The notes beneath the pieces were generated by a model. That model made no database searches. It saw only the letters and a program-made list of their open reading frames with translations, and was not told the origin of the DNA. The translations under genes were made by a program, and so were the position numbers. A DNA stretch of 64,000 bases. It comes from Deltaproteobacteria bacterium. Lineage in GTDB: Bacteria; Myxococcota; UBA727; VGSZ01. Within the stretch, counting starts at the first letter, position 1. The number at the start of each line of letters is the position of its first letter. The stretch is taken from positions 372,001-436,000 of the forward strand of contig JACOUT010000003.1 in the NCBI GenBank assembly GCA_016177705.1. Direction: 5' to 3'. Of the stretch, positions 16,192-25,270 are shown piece by piece.

Positions 16192-18534
16192 TCACCGGCA
16201 GATCACCGTCGTGGTGCGCCCCGGTGGCTGGCCGGTCAGCAGCACGGTGAACCCGGCGCCGGGGACGTCGCCGTCGCCGACCACGGTGGCGTCGAGCGCC
16301 TCAACGCCGGTGCCGGTCAGCACATAGGACACGCCCGAGCGCTCGGTGAAGGTGCCCTCGGCGCCGAGCGCGATGAACACCGTGCGGTCGCCTTCGGTGT
16401 CGTCGAGATCGGTGATGCCGTCCACACCGGGGACCAGCGTCTGCACCGGCGTCGCCAACAGCGGCACGATGCCGCCGGCGGGCACGAACACCGGGATGGC
16501 GTCGACGGGCGCATCGACGCTCACGGTCGTCGGCCCGAGCACGGCAGCGCCGTCGTCGAGGAAGGGCACCCATCGCCCGGCCGGGAAGGTGACCTCGCGC
16601 GCGACCGCGCCCCTCGTCACCACCGGCGCCACCAAAAGTGAGGGACCGAGCAGCACTTGGTCCTTAACGCCCCACACGTCGTCCTCGGGGTAGAGCAGCG
16701 GCAGCGGGATCCACAGCGGCAGGCCGCCGGGCGCCACCGCGTCGTCGGCGAGCTTGCGCAGGTAGGGGAAGAGCCGCACGTGCAGCTCGGCCAGGCGCTT
16801 GAAGTGCGCGGTGGTCTCGGCGTTGGTGAACCACTGCACGTTGGCGCGCGCGTGGGTGCCGTGGTGCGTGCGCATGACGGGCGAGAAGGCGCCGAGCGAG
16901 GCCCAGCGAAAGAACAGCTCCTGGTCGGTCGGGTCGTTGGTGGAGCTCTGGTAGCCGGCGACGTCGTGGGTGACGAAGGGGAAGCCCACCGCCGACAGGC
17001 CGAGGCCGATGGGCAGCACGGTGGGCAGGCCGTCGTCGTCGTCGAAGGAGGTGCGCTGATCGCCGGCCCAGATCACCTGCGCCGCGGCCTGCGAGCCGAG
17101 GTGGCCGGAGCGCACGAACACGATGGCGTCGTCAGCCACCCCTGCCTGCTCGAGCGCCTCGCGGTTCACCTCCTGCCACAAGACCGGGTAGCGGTTGTGC
17201 ACCAGCGCCGCATCGTCACCGGAGGCGAGCGCGACGTCGTCGACCGGCATCCACTCGGCGAAGTCGGCCATCCAGCCGCGCACACCGGCGTCGAGCGCGG
17301 CCGTCAGGTGGCCTTTCACGTAGGCGCGCGCGTCGTCGTTGGTCAGGTCAACCAGCGCCGTCGGTGAGAAGTCGGCGTCGGCGCCGGTGAACAAGAAGGG
17401 CTCGCCCTCGGGCGTCGTGATGGCATGTCCCGCGGCCGTGATCTCGTCGAAGACGTCGCCGCCTTGGGTGACGAAGGTGTTGAAATAGACCATCTGCTTG
17501 AAGCCGAGCGCGCCCACGTCGGCGGTGAGCGCGGACAGGTCGGGGTAGAGCGCGGCGTCGACGCGCCAATCCTCGTCGAGGCGATAGACGTCGGCGCCCG
17601 CGAACGAACCGCCGCGCCAGTCCTCGCTCCACAGGGCGCTCGCGGGGATCTGCTCGGCGCGCAGGCGTTGCGCGGTAGCGCGCACCTCGTCGCTGCCGAA
17701 GATGGCGTCCAACCACGGCGCCAGCCCCCACGACGGCAGGGGCGGCGGCCGGCCAAGCGCGTCGACCATCTTCGCCTGCGCCTCGCGCACGGTCTCGCCG
17801 CCCCAAGCGGTGATCGCGAGCGTGTGCTGCCAGACCTCGAAGCTCGCCCGCTCGGGGTTTGTGGCGCACAGGTCGAAGCGCGCAAACGCCGGCGTGTCGA
17901 CCACGAAGGCGCCCACGTCGGTGACGAAGGCCGGCATGGGCACGTGCGTGGTGTGGCGCCGGCCGACCAGCTGCCAGAGCGTGGGCAGCTCGTCGGTGTC
18001 GCTCTTGCCCACGCCCTGCTCGCTCACCCACAGGGGTACCACTTGGCCGAAGTGGTCGACGTCGTGCGTCTGCGCGCCCAGGCCGAGCACGTGCGCGAAG
18101 GTGCAGCGCGTACCGAGCACCACCCGGTCGTAGCCGCCAGTCGCCGCCACGGTCAGGCGCGCGCCGCCCGCCTGCTCCTCGACGGTGGCGCTCGCCAACT
18201 CGACGTCGCCGGCCAACAGGCGCATGGCGAGCGGCTCTTCGCTCAGAATCTCGAGGCGGTCGGCGAAGGTGGGTGTGCCGACGCCCTCCTGGAGGTCGAA
18301 CATACCGAACTCCATGGCGAAGGTCGCGTCGCCGTCCTTGACGCCCACGGACGTCGCCGGCACGTCGAGCAGCACGCGCTCACCCCGCTGCACGGTGATC
18401 TGCCCGCGCTCGGCGTCGACCACGACCTCGAGATCGGCGAGTGCGCGCTCCACGCGCAGCGGCGCGCACTGGCACGACGAGGCGGCCGCTGCGACCAGCA
18501 GGGCGAGGAGGGTGAGCGAGCGACGAAGCCTCAT
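16192..18534 (-). CDS. Secreted glycoside hydrolase family 31 alpha-glycosidase (lipoprotein)
   Basis: 780 aa. The signal segment ends AAASSC with Cys21 as probable lipid site. The GH31 barrel carries GWMADFAEWMP (420-430) with Asp424 as nucleophile and IWAGDQ (488-493) with Asp492 as the likely acid/base; THDVAGYQ (522-529) follows. The MADF and WAGDQ motifs are closest to the YihQ-like branch, but the Arg/Trp pair that binds sulfonate in sulfoquinovosidases is not evident, so the substrate is left open. A C-terminal beta-sandwich begins near residue 620. The ATG at 18534 leaves 28 bp after the upstream lipoprotein gene, so they may be co-transcribed. Confidence 0.85.
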   Translation of the reverse strand: MRLRRSLTLLALLVAAAASSCQCAPLRVERALADLEVVVDAERGQITVQRGERVLLDVPATSVGVKDGDATFAMEFGMFDLQEGVGTPTFADRLEILSEEPLAMRLLAGDVELASATVEEQAGGARLTVAATGGYDRVVLGTRCTFAHVLGLGAQTHDVDHFGQVVPLWVSEQGVGKSDTDELPTLWQLVGRRHTTHVPMPAFVTDVGAFVVDTPAFARFDLCATNPERASFEVWQHTLAITAWGGETVREAQAKMVDALGRPPPLPSWGLAPWLDAIFGSDEVRATAQRLRAEQIPASALWSEDWRGGSFAGADVYRLDEDWRVDAALYPDLSALTADVGALGFKQMVYFNTFVTQGGDVFDEITAAGHAITTPEGEPFLFTGADADFSPTALVDLTNDDARAYVKGHLTAALDAGVRGWMADFAEWMPVDDVALASGDDAALVHNRYPVLWQEVNREALEQAGVADDAIVFVRSGHLGSQAAAQVIWAGDQRTSFDDDDGLPTVLPIGLGLSAVGFPFVTHDVAGYQSSTNDPTDQELFFRWASLGAFSPVMRTHHGTHARANVQWFTNAETTAHFKRLAELHVRLFPYLRKLADDAVAPGGLPLWIPLPLLYPEDDVWGVKDQVLLGPSLLVAPVVTRGAVAREVTFPAGRWVPFLDDGAAVLGPTTVSVDAPVDAIPVFVPAGGIVPLLATPVQTLVPGVDGITDLDDTEGDRTVFIALGAEGTFTERSGVSYVLTGTGVEALDATVVGDGDVPGAGFTVLLTGQPPGRTTTVICR

Positions 18535-18562
18535 CTGGTCGGGATAGCGTGTACGCACGTCG

Positions 18563-19309
18563 TCACTCCGGCCACGCCGCAAGCCAGCTCATGGGCGCGA
18601 TCGAATCGGTGCACCTGGTCGTGAGCGGGTGGTACGCCTGCAGGCCGTAGAAGACGACGCCCTCCGCCTCGAAGCAGTTGTCGATTTCTACGATGTGCGA
18701 CTCACCGTTGATGACGAGCTCGAACGAGTCGAGCTGGATCCAACCGCAGTCAGTCTCAAACGGCTCGCCGACCGGCGGCCCACGGGCGACCGTGACCTCG
18801 TCCATGGGCGGCAGCACTTGGCCCCACATGGTGCCAGCTACGTGGGCGTACTCGGAGTCGATGCGCAGCGCGATCCCGCCAAGCCAGTCGTACTGAAGCC
18901 GCAGCCGCACCTCGTCACCCGGAGCGAACACACTGGGCTCGAACAGGTCGCCGTCGGCTGCGCCGGGAAGCTGCACCTTGAAGACGGTGCGCGACGTCTG
19001 CAGGTACACGATCTCGGACCGCTGTGATGCCCCGCAGCCCGTAACCGGGAAGCGGTCTGGTGGTGCTCCCTCGAGCACGACTGCTTCATCGTCGATGGCG
19101 TAGTCCGAGTTGAACCCCGGATTGCTGTCTTGCGTCCACCAGATGCAGAAGCCCCCGAACTCGGTTGCTGTGGCACCCGAGCAGCGTGGAGGGGGCCGCG
19201 GAGCGTCGGGCGGCGGGGGAACGGGAGGGACAGCTTCGTCTACCGCGCGGCCCGCACACCCAGCGGCGACCAGCAGCGTGAAGACGGCAAGCGCGCGGCG
19301 ACGGATCAT
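18563..19309 (-). CDS. Hypothetical lipoprotein
   Basis: 248 aa. Signal peptide with a good lipobox, LVAAGC (Cys18), followed by a Pro-rich linker (about 28-42) and a compact domain with six or so Cys, probably disulfide-bonded outside the cytoplasm. No family is recognised. The position before the GH31 gene in the same direction suggests related extracellular work, but nothing in the sequence shows binding or catalysis. A TAGCCA hexamer lies 6 bases before the ATG, a weak version of the -10 element seen elsewhere. Confidence 0.7.
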   Translation of the reverse strand: MIRRRALAVFTLLVAAGCAGRAVDEAVPPVPPPPDAPRPPPRCSGATATEFGGFCIWWTQDSNPGFNSDYAIDDEAVVLEGAPPDRFPVTGCGASQRSEIVYLQTSRTVFKVQLPGAADGDLFEPSVFAPGDEVRLRLQYDWLGGIALRIDSEYAHVAGTMWGQVLPPMDEVTVARGPPVGEPFETDCGWIQLDSFELVINGESHIVEIDNCFEAEGVVFYGLQAYHPLTTRCTDSIAPMSWLAAWPE

Positions 19310-19419
19310 GACGAGTGGCTACCCCGCATCGGAGACCCTTCCACCTTGAACCGACCGGACAATGGGTCCATGGTCAGGGGCCGGGTCGGCCGGTTCGGGG
19401 GCTCGCCGCGGGAGTTGTC

Positions 19420-20799
19420 GTGAGCGCCAATCCGTCCCTCGACCGCATGGACAACGACGACCTCGAGGCCGTGCTGCGCGCCGACGACGCCACCGCCGGC
19501 AGCTTCCTACGCCTGTTGCCCCACCCGGCCGACGTGGTCGAGAGCCTGCGTGTGCTCGAGGTAAGCGAGTGGCCGCGCCTGTTGCGCCTGGTGGCTGACG
19601 ACGCCGAGCGCGCCGAGGCGGTGTCGCTGCTCGAGGAGCCCGAGCGCCAGGCGCTCTTGATCCTGCTCGACCCGGGCGAGATCGGTCAGCTGGTCAAGAA
19701 CCTCGAGACCGACGACGCCACCGACGTCATCGAGGACCTCGATCCGCAGGAGCGGCGCGAGGCGCTGCAGAGCCTGGCGCCGGCCGAGCGCGCGCAGGTG
19801 GAAGAGCTGCTGCAGTTCGCCCCCGACACCGCGGGCGGTCTGATGCAGACCGAGCTCGCAAGCGTGCACAAGCCGCAGACGGTGCAAGACGCCATCGCGC
19901 GCGTGCGCGAGCTGGTCGAGCAGGACATCGCGGTGCACTTCGTCTACGTGGTCGACGAGGATGAGCGCCTGGTCGGCGCCATCGACGTCGCGCACCTGTT
20001 GGTGCACCGCGGCGACAAGAGCGTGCTGCAGATCATGGAGCCGCCGGTCGCCAAGGTCACGCCCGACGTCGACCAGGAGCAGGTGGCCAGCCTCGTCAAG
20101 AAGTACTCGATCGTGTCCTTGCCGGTGGTCGACCGCGAGGGACGCCTGCTCGGGCGCATCTTGCACGACGACGTCATGCACGTGGTCGCCGAGGAGGCCG
20201 AGGAGGACGCCCTCAAGCAGGCCGGTACCTCGGCCGAGGAGCTGCTCTATCGCGACCGCGTGCTTCCCATCGCGCGCGTGCGCCTGCCCTGGCTCGTCAC
20301 CACGCTGTTCGGCTCGCTCGTCTCAGCCGCGCTCATCACCGTCTACTCCGGCGTGATCGCGCAGGCCGTCATCCTCACCGCCTTCATCCCGGTCATCACC
20401 GCCATGGGCGGCAACGTCGGCACACAGTCGGCCACCATCCTGACGCGCGGCCTCGCCACCGGCCGCGTCACGCTCAACGACCTCGCCGGCGTGCTCTTTC
20501 GCGAGTTCCGCGTCGGCCTGGTGATGGGCGCGGTGTGCGGTGTCGTGGTCGGCGGCGCCGGCGCCTTCCTGTTCGGCGACGGCAACCCCGTGCTCGGCCT
20601 GATCGTGTTCCTGGCCATGCTCGCCGCCATGACCGCCGCCGCCACCGTGGGCGCGCTCGCGCCCGCCGCCATGAAGCGCTTCGGCGTCGACCCGGCCATC
20701 GCCTCGGGGCCGTTCGTCACCACCGCCAACGACATCGTCGGCATCGTGATCTACATGTCGACCGCGCTCGCCTTCCTCGACCTGCTCAAGGCGCCGTGA
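19420..20799 (+). CDS. mgtE: Magnesium transporter MgtE
   Basis: 459 aa. Domain order is the MgtE N domain (about 10-120, alpha-superhelical), a tandem CBS pair (about 125-260, with FVYVVDEDERLVGAID and IVSLPVVDREGRLLGRI), a plug helix, and five membrane helices from about 280. NVGTQSATILTRGLATG and TTANDIVGIVIYM are pore-lining signatures; the Asp in the latter matches the pore Asp. It is a Mg-gated channel in the inner membrane. The GTG at 19420 is preferred because GGGAG precedes it and homology begins there; upstream frame is open but unlike the family. It is coupled to rnhA. Confidence 0.95.
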   Translation: MSANPSLDRMDNDDLEAVLRADDATAGSFLRLLPHPADVVESLRVLEVSEWPRLLRLVADDAERAEAVSLLEEPERQALLILLDPGEIGQLVKNLETDDATDVIEDLDPQERREALQSLAPAERAQVEELLQFAPDTAGGLMQTELASVHKPQTVQDAIARVRELVEQDIAVHFVYVVDEDERLVGAIDVAHLLVHRGDKSVLQIMEPPVAKVTPDVDQEQVASLVKKYSIVSLPVVDREGRLLGRILHDDVMHVVAEEAEEDALKQAGTSAEELLYRDRVLPIARVRLPWLVTTLFGSLVSAALITVYSGVIAQAVILTAFIPVITAMGGNVGTQSATILTRGLATGRVTLNDLAGVLFREFRVGLVMGAVCGVVVGGAGAFLFGDGNPVLGLIVFLAMLAAMTAAATVGALAPAAMKRFGVDPAIASGPFVTTANDIVGIVIYMSTALAFLDLLKAP

Positions 20800-21257
20800 A
20801 CCAGCCGACCGACCAGGTCACGCTCTATTGCGACGGCTCCTGCCTCGGCAACCCCGGCCGCGGCGGCTGGGCCGCGCTGCTCGTGGTCGAGAAGAACGGC
20901 GCGCGCAACGAGCGCCTGCTCTCCGGCAACACGCCCGCCACCACCAACAACCGGATGGAGCTGTTGAGCGCCATCGAGGGGCTGCGCGCGCTCAAGCGAC
21001 CGTGCCGCGTCCACGTCGTCACCGACAGCAACTACGTCATCAAGGGCATGACCGAGTGGCGCTTTGGCTGGGAGAAGCGCGGCTGGAAGAACTCGCAGCG
21101 AAAGCCGGTGGAGAACCAGGACCTGTGGCACGCGCTCATCGCCGAGGCGGCCAAGCACCAGGTGAGCTGGGCCTGGGTAGAAGGGCACGCCGGCCACCCG
21201 GAGAACGAGCGCGTCGACGAGGCAGCGCGCGCCGCCGCGGCCGAGCTGCGCCCGTGA
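20796..21257 (+). CDS. rnhA: Ribonuclease HI
   Basis: 153 aa, the standard length. All active-site residues are visible: Asp13 in YCDGSCLGNPG, Glu55 in NNRMELLSAIEGL, Asp77 in VVTDSNYV, His131 and Asp141 in GHAGHPENERVDEAA. It degrades RNA in RNA-DNA hybrids. The GTG start overlaps the mgtE stop and its stop overlaps folK, both as GTGA, so the three are translationally coupled although their functions are unrelated. Confidence 0.95.
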   Translation: MNQPTDQVTLYCDGSCLGNPGRGGWAALLVVEKNGARNERLLSGNTPATTNNRMELLSAIEGLRALKRPCRVHVVTDSNYVIKGMTEWRFGWEKRGWKNSQRKPVENQDLWHALIAEAAKHQVSWAWVEGHAGHPENERVDEAARAAAAELRP

Positions 21258-21748
21258 GCGCCTTCGTCGTCGCCGTCGGCGCCTCGGGGCCCATGGCCGA
21301 GCGCCGCGTGGCCGCCGCCGTGGCGCTGCTGCGCGAGCAGCCTGCGCTCGCCGTGCTCGGCGTCAGCGACGGCTACGGCAACCCTGCGGTGGGCGGCGTC
21401 ACCCTCGACCGCTTCGTCAACGCCTGCCTGGTGGTCGAGACGGCGCTGGCGCCGCGCGCGCTGCTCGAGGCGCTGCGCGGCGTGGAGGCGCGCCTCGGGC
21501 GCGTGCGCGGACCCAAGGACGGCGCGCGCGCGCTCGACCTCGACCTGGTGCTCGGGCTCGCGCTGGTGGCGCCCGTCGTCGACCCCGACGTGCCGCACCC
21601 GCGCGCGCTCGCGCGCGACTTCGTGGTGCTGCCGGCGCTGCAAGCGCTCGCGCGCGCCGGCCTGCCGGCGCCGGCGCCGCTGGTCGAGGCGGGACGGCGC
21701 CTGTCGTTCGGCGCGCGCCTGCTGCCGGTCGCCCTCGAGCCCAGCTAG
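21254..21748 (+). CDS. folK: HPPK (2-amino-4-hydroxy-6-hydroxymethyldihydropteridine diphosphokinase), divergent
   Basis: 164 aa. The pattern FVNACLVVETALAPRALLEALRG followed by EARLGRVRG and GARALDLDLVLG matches the HPPK core, with the two Asp of DLDLD binding Mg-ATP. HPPK pyrophosphorylates the pterin in folate synthesis. The N-terminus AVGASGPMAERRVAAAVALL keeps the nucleotide/substrate edge but is shorter than classic GSNLG. GTG start overlaps rnhA. The 3' end overlaps the convergent subtilase gene by 4 bp. The match is good though degenerate at the N-terminus. Confidence 0.8.
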   Translation: MSAFVVAVGASGPMAERRVAAAVALLREQPALAVLGVSDGYGNPAVGGVTLDRFVNACLVVETALAPRALLEALRGVEARLGRVRGPKDGARALDLDLVLGLALVAPVVDPDVPHPRALARDFVVLPALQALARAGLPAPAPLVEAGRRLSFGARLLPVALEPS

Positions 21749-24039
21749 CGGCGGCGGCGGCGCGCCAGCAACGCCAACAGCCCGAGCGCGCCCGCCATCG
21801 GCGCCACGCCGCCCGACGACGAGCAGCCGGCCTCGACGAGCGGGTTGAACTCGAGCGCCTTGCAGCGCGTCTGCAAGCGGTAGCTGCCGAACTCGCTCGT
21901 CGGGTGCACGCCGACCACGTAGCTGCCGGCCGCCAGGTCGCTCGCGCTCGCCAGGTTCTCGCTGTCGCCCTCGGCGATCACCTCGCCGTTCATGTCCATG
22001 ATCTCGACGGTCAGCTCGAGCTCGTCGGCGTCGATGAGCGCCACCAGGTCGTCGTGGTCGCGCACCGTGACGGTGAAGTAGTCGTCGTCCTTGAGCGTCA
22101 GCGCGCGCTCTTCGTCGCAGTACATCTCAGCCGCGTCCGCGGCGGTGTCGTTGTCCTCGAGCTGGTCCTCGATGGCGTCCGGATCGGGCCCGACCGGCGG
22201 ATCGCTCGGGTCGGAGGGCGGGTCGGTCGGATCGGTCGGATCGCTCGGCGGGTCGGTCGGGTCGGCCGGCGGCGGCTCGCCGCCGACACAGGTGACGGTG
22301 ATGGCGTACGGGCCGGTGTGCTCGGTGCCGCTCTGCGTGTCGACGTAGGGCACCACCAGCACGTGCAGCGGCGAGCCCGTGCCGGTGACCTGCACCGCCT
22401 CGTTGCCGGTGGCCGACTCGGAGGCGGCGATCACGTCCTGGCTGGTCGGCCCGTCGAGCACGTACAGGTCGAGGTCGGCGCCGTTGCTGGCCGAGATGGT
22501 GATGTCGATGGTGGCGCCGGCGCCGGTCTGCACCAGGAACCAGTCCTGATCGGTGGGCAGCGCCATCAGGTCGAGGTCGTCGCCGCACGCCACGCCGCCC
22601 TTGGCGTCGTCGTAGGCGTCGTTCTCCTCGAGGTCGTCGTCGCCCGTGGTCGGCGGCGGCGGGGGCGGCGGCGGCGGCGTGGTGCCACCGCCGATAGCCG
22701 CCAGCGTGGCGTCGAGCTTCATCGCCACCTTGCTGCCGCAGCCCGAGCACGCCTCGCCGTTCGCCTGCAGCAGGCTCACGATCTCGGCGCGCGTCAGCGT
22801 GGCGTCGAGCGCCTGCATCAAGGAGACCGCGCCGGCCACGTGCGGCGACGCCATCGAGGTGCCTTGGTTGAAGGCGTAGCCGGAGGAGGTCGGGCCGATC
22901 GAGGAGAGCACGCCGCCCTGCTCGCCGGAGGAGAAGTCGCCGCCGGGCGCCACGATCGCCACCTCGGAGCCGAACGACGAGTACGAGGTCAGGCTGTTTT
23001 GGGGGCCGTGCGCCGCCACCGCGATGGAGCCGTTGCAGTTGGCCGGGCTGCCTACCGGGCCCGAGCTGTTGCCGGCGGCGGCGACGAAGATGGTGCCCTG
23101 CTGGTTGACGAAGTCGACCATGTCCTGCTCGTACGAGGAGCAGCCCGCGTCGCTGCCGAGCGACAGGTTCATCACCGACACCTTGTTGGCGCCGATGGCG
23201 GTGACGCCGCTGATGTTGCCACCGGCCATCCACATGGCGGCGTCGCCGATGTCGACGATGTCGCCGCCGCAGGCGCCAAGCGCACGGCCGATGACCAGGC
23301 CGGCGTTCCAGTTGAGGCCGGGGATGCCGGTCGAGTTGTCGGCGCGCGCGCCGATGGTGCCGGCCACATGCGTGCCGTGGTAGCTGGAGCCGCCGCCGCA
23401 GTCGTCGCCGGTGTCGTTGTAGTCGGCGTCGCGGCCGTTGCCGTCGGTGGAGGACGAGGTCGAGGAGACGAAGTCGTAGCCGGCGACGGCGCGCGTGCCC
23501 ACGTCCTCGTGCGCGCGCACCAGGCCGGTGTCGACGATGCCGACGCGCTGCGTGGAGATGCCGGTGGTGCGGTCCCACGCGGCCGGCGCGCCAATGCTGG
23601 TCAGGTGCCACATCTGGTCGAAGCCGGGATCATTCGGCGTGCGCAGCGCGCGCATCCAGGTGTCCTGCGCGGCCGCGGCCACCGCCGGATCGGCCGCCAG
23701 GCGCTCGATGAGCGCGAGGGTGCGCGCCTCGTCGGGGATGACCTCGGGGGCGGCGCCGTCTCGGATCTCGACGAAGGCCCAGCCGAGCGCCGTGGGCCGA
23801 ATCAGCTCGATGACGACGTCGCTGCGCTGCGCCAGCTCCTTGAGCGCGGCGGCCGCAGCGACGCGCTGGCGGCCCGCCACCAGCTCCTGGGCGCGGAAGT
23901 CGCGCAGCTTGAGGAGCGCGACGCCCGGCACGCGCGCCTGCGGCACGCCGTGGCGGAAGGGGTCCACACCCTTGTCGGCCATCGCCGCACCGGCACCGAG
24001 CAGGCCAACCACCGAAGCGAGCGCCAGGAGCTTGTACAT
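21745..24039 (-). CDS. Secreted subtilisin-like serine protease with PPC domains and MYXO-CTERM-like tail
   Basis: 764 aa. Signal peptide about 1-21, propeptide to about 130, S8 catalytic domain with Asp170 (VGIVDTG), His221 (YHGTHVAGT), oxyanion Asn324 (AAGNSSG) and Ser395 (GTSMASPH). A Pro run leads to a PPC domain with DLEEND, an Asp/Pro linker, and a second PPC-like domain with QLEDND. The C-terminus GCSSSGG, hydrophobic helix and five Arg is a MYXO-CTERM-like sorting tail, so surface anchoring or processed release is expected. The ATG at 24039 is preferred (GGTGGGA upstream); 24057 is also possible. Confidence 0.93.
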   Translation of the reverse strand: MYKLLALASVVGLLGAGAAMADKGVDPFRHGVPQARVPGVALLKLRDFRAQELVAGRQRVAAAAALKELAQRSDVVIELIRPTALGWAFVEIRDGAAPEVIPDEARTLALIERLAADPAVAAAAQDTWMRALRTPNDPGFDQMWHLTSIGAPAAWDRTTGISTQRVGIVDTGLVRAHEDVGTRAVAGYDFVSSTSSSTDGNGRDADYNDTGDDCGGGSSYHGTHVAGTIGARADNSTGIPGLNWNAGLVIGRALGACGGDIVDIGDAAMWMAGGNISGVTAIGANKVSVMNLSLGSDAGCSSYEQDMVDFVNQQGTIFVAAAGNSSGPVGSPANCNGSIAVAAHGPQNSLTSYSSFGSEVAIVAPGGDFSSGEQGGVLSSIGPTSSGYAFNQGTSMASPHVAGAVSLMQALDATLTRAEIVSLLQANGEACSGCGSKVAMKLDATLAAIGGGTTPPPPPPPPPTTGDDDLEENDAYDDAKGGVACGDDLDLMALPTDQDWFLVQTGAGATIDITISASNGADLDLYVLDGPTSQDVIAASESATGNEAVQVTGTGSPLHVLVVPYVDTQSGTEHTGPYAITVTCVGGEPPPADPTDPPSDPTDPTDPPSDPSDPPVGPDPDAIEDQLEDNDTAADAAEMYCDEERALTLKDDDYFTVTVRDHDDLVALIDADELELTVEIMDMNGEVIAEGDSENLASASDLAAGSYVVGVHPTSEFGSYRLQTRCKALEFNPLVEAGCSSSGGVAPMAGALGLLALLARRRRR

Positions 24040-24210
24040 GCGTCCCACCGTCCTCATGGTCGTTGTCGACAGCGTAGGGGAGGGGCTGCTGCGATCTCTG
24101 CCGTCCACTCGACCGATGCGACATGTCGGCGGCCGGCGCCTTGTTCCAACCACCTGAAATCACGAGCCGAAACCGCCAGGCGCCGTGAGCTTCGACACAC
24201 GGCCTCGGGC

Positions 24211-24230
24211 CACCTACCGACGTGTAGGTG
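24211..24230. promoter_or_regulatory. Perfect 7-bp dyad CACCTAC-N6-GTAGGTG
   Basis: The inverted repeat lies 30 bases before the GspF-like ATG and just upstream of its TAGCGT hexamer, about where a -35 box would be. It is in the divergent gap with the protease gene. An operator or a small hairpin is possible; the sequence alone does not decide. Confidence 0.4.
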
Positions 24231-24248
24231 CGACCGCGCGCACAGGGG

Positions 24249-24254
24249 TAGCGT
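24249..24254 (+). promoter_or_regulatory. TAGCGT -10-like element of the GspF-like gene
   Basis: TAGCGT, six bases, then ATG at 24261, with no Shine-Dalgarno. This places the expected transcription start on the A of the start codon. The surrounding GGGGTAGCGTGC recurs almost unchanged before 44174. Confidence 0.5.
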
Positions 24255-24260
24255 GCAGCG

Positions 24261-25205
24261 ATGCTGCTGCTCGCGCTCGCCCAGGCGCTCGAGGCAGGCC
24301 TGAGCCTGCGCCAGCTCGTGCACGACCCGGCCACCGCTGGCCTCGTGCCCGCGAACAAGCGCGCCCTCGTTCGCGGCGTCGTGGACGCGGGCGGCTCGCT
24401 CGCCGACGCGCTGGCCGACGCCCACCTCGTCGACGACGCCGGCGCCGCCGTCATCGCCGCCGGTGAGCGCGGCGGCTTCCTGCCGGCGGCGCTGCGCACG
24501 GTCGCCGCCGACGTGCTCGAGCGGCGGCAGCGACGACGACGCCTGGCGCTCGCGCTCGCCTACCCGGCGCTCTTGGTGCTGCTGGCGAGCGTGATCTTGC
24601 CGCTGCCGCTCTTGGTCACCGCGGGCGCGGGCGCCTACCTCGCGCGCGCCGCGCCCGGCGTGGTGATGGTGGTGGTCGTGCTCGTCGGCGGCTTCGCGCT
24701 CGCGACGCGCCTGCCAGCGCGAGCGAAGGCCGCCGTGCTCGGCGTGTGCGCGCGCGTGCCGCTCCTCGGCGCCATCGTCGTCGACGACACGCGCGCGGCC
24801 ATGCTCCGGCTGCTCGGGCGGTTGCTCGCGGCAGGTGTGCCCGCGCGCGGCGCGCTCGCCTCGTCGCTCGCCGCCAGCGGCCTGGCCAACCTCGGCCAGC
24901 GCGCCGACGAGGGGGCGCGAGCGCTCGACGGCGGGCGCACCATCGCCGAAGCGCTGGTCGAGACCGAGGTCGTCGACGACGCGCTGGGCGCGCGCGTGGC
25001 GCTGGCCGAGCGCACCGGCGACCTCGACACCGCGTTGCCGCGGCTCGCGGTCGAGCTGAAGGAGCGCGCCGCGCGGCGCGTGGTGATGCTGACCATCGCC
25101 ACTGGCATGTTCGCCTTCCTCGTCGTCGCCGTGGGCATCGCGCGCGCGCTGGTGGTGCAGACGCAGGCGACCTACGACGCCATCGACCGCGCCACCGCCG
25201 AGTGA
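24261..25205 (+). CDS. Type II secretion system F-domain protein
   Basis: 314 aa. A T2SSF/GspF-type helical domain is seen twice: a reduced copy at about 1-85 (LAQALEAGLSLRQLV, with GERGGFLPAALRTVA) and a fuller one at about 175-280 (MLRLLGRLLAAGVPARGALASS, with AERTGDLDTALPRLA). Three hydrophobic segments lie at about 95-128, 132-152 and 275-300. GspF/PilC proteins are inner-membrane platforms for type II secretion or type IV pili. It is shorter than GspF (about 400) and no gsp or pil gene is near, so it is an orphan with unclear role. Confidence 0.8.
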   Translation: MLLLALAQALEAGLSLRQLVHDPATAGLVPANKRALVRGVVDAGGSLADALADAHLVDDAGAAVIAAGERGGFLPAALRTVAADVLERRQRRRRLALALAYPALLVLLASVILPLPLLVTAGAGAYLARAAPGVVMVVVVLVGGFALATRLPARAKAAVLGVCARVPLLGAIVVDDTRAAMLRLLGRLLAAGVPARGALASSLAASGLANLGQRADEGARALDGGRTIAEALVETEVVDDALGARVALAERTGDLDTALPRLAVELKERAARRVVMLTIATGMFAFLVVAVGIARALVVQTQATYDAIDRATAE

Positions 25206-25258
25206 TCCGGTCGGCGGCAGGAGCGACGACGACCCGGCGCGCGCTCGTCGGATGTTGC

Positions 25259-25264
25259 TAGAGT
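25259..25264 (+). promoter_or_regulatory. TAGAGT -10-like element of the DUF4159 gene
   Basis: TAGAGT is followed by six bases and the ATG at 25271; no ribosome-binding site is present. It matches the spacing of the other leaderless-type starts in this window. Confidence 0.5.
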
Positions 25265-25270
25265 GCGCGG

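Noticed and set aside
16192..18534. Firm assignment as sulfoquinovosidase
   Set aside because: Catalytic motifs are similar but the sulfonate-binding Arg/Trp are not evident and no sulfoquinovose genes are close.
19310..19419. Mg-responsive riboswitch upstream of mgtE
   Set aside because: The 110-bp gap shows no recognisable M-box helices and is too short for the full aptamer.
21904..24303. Long plus-strand frame opposite the subtilase
   Set aside because: The subtilase on the other strand has a full catalytic triad; the plus-strand product is low-complexity His/Arg/Val-rich.
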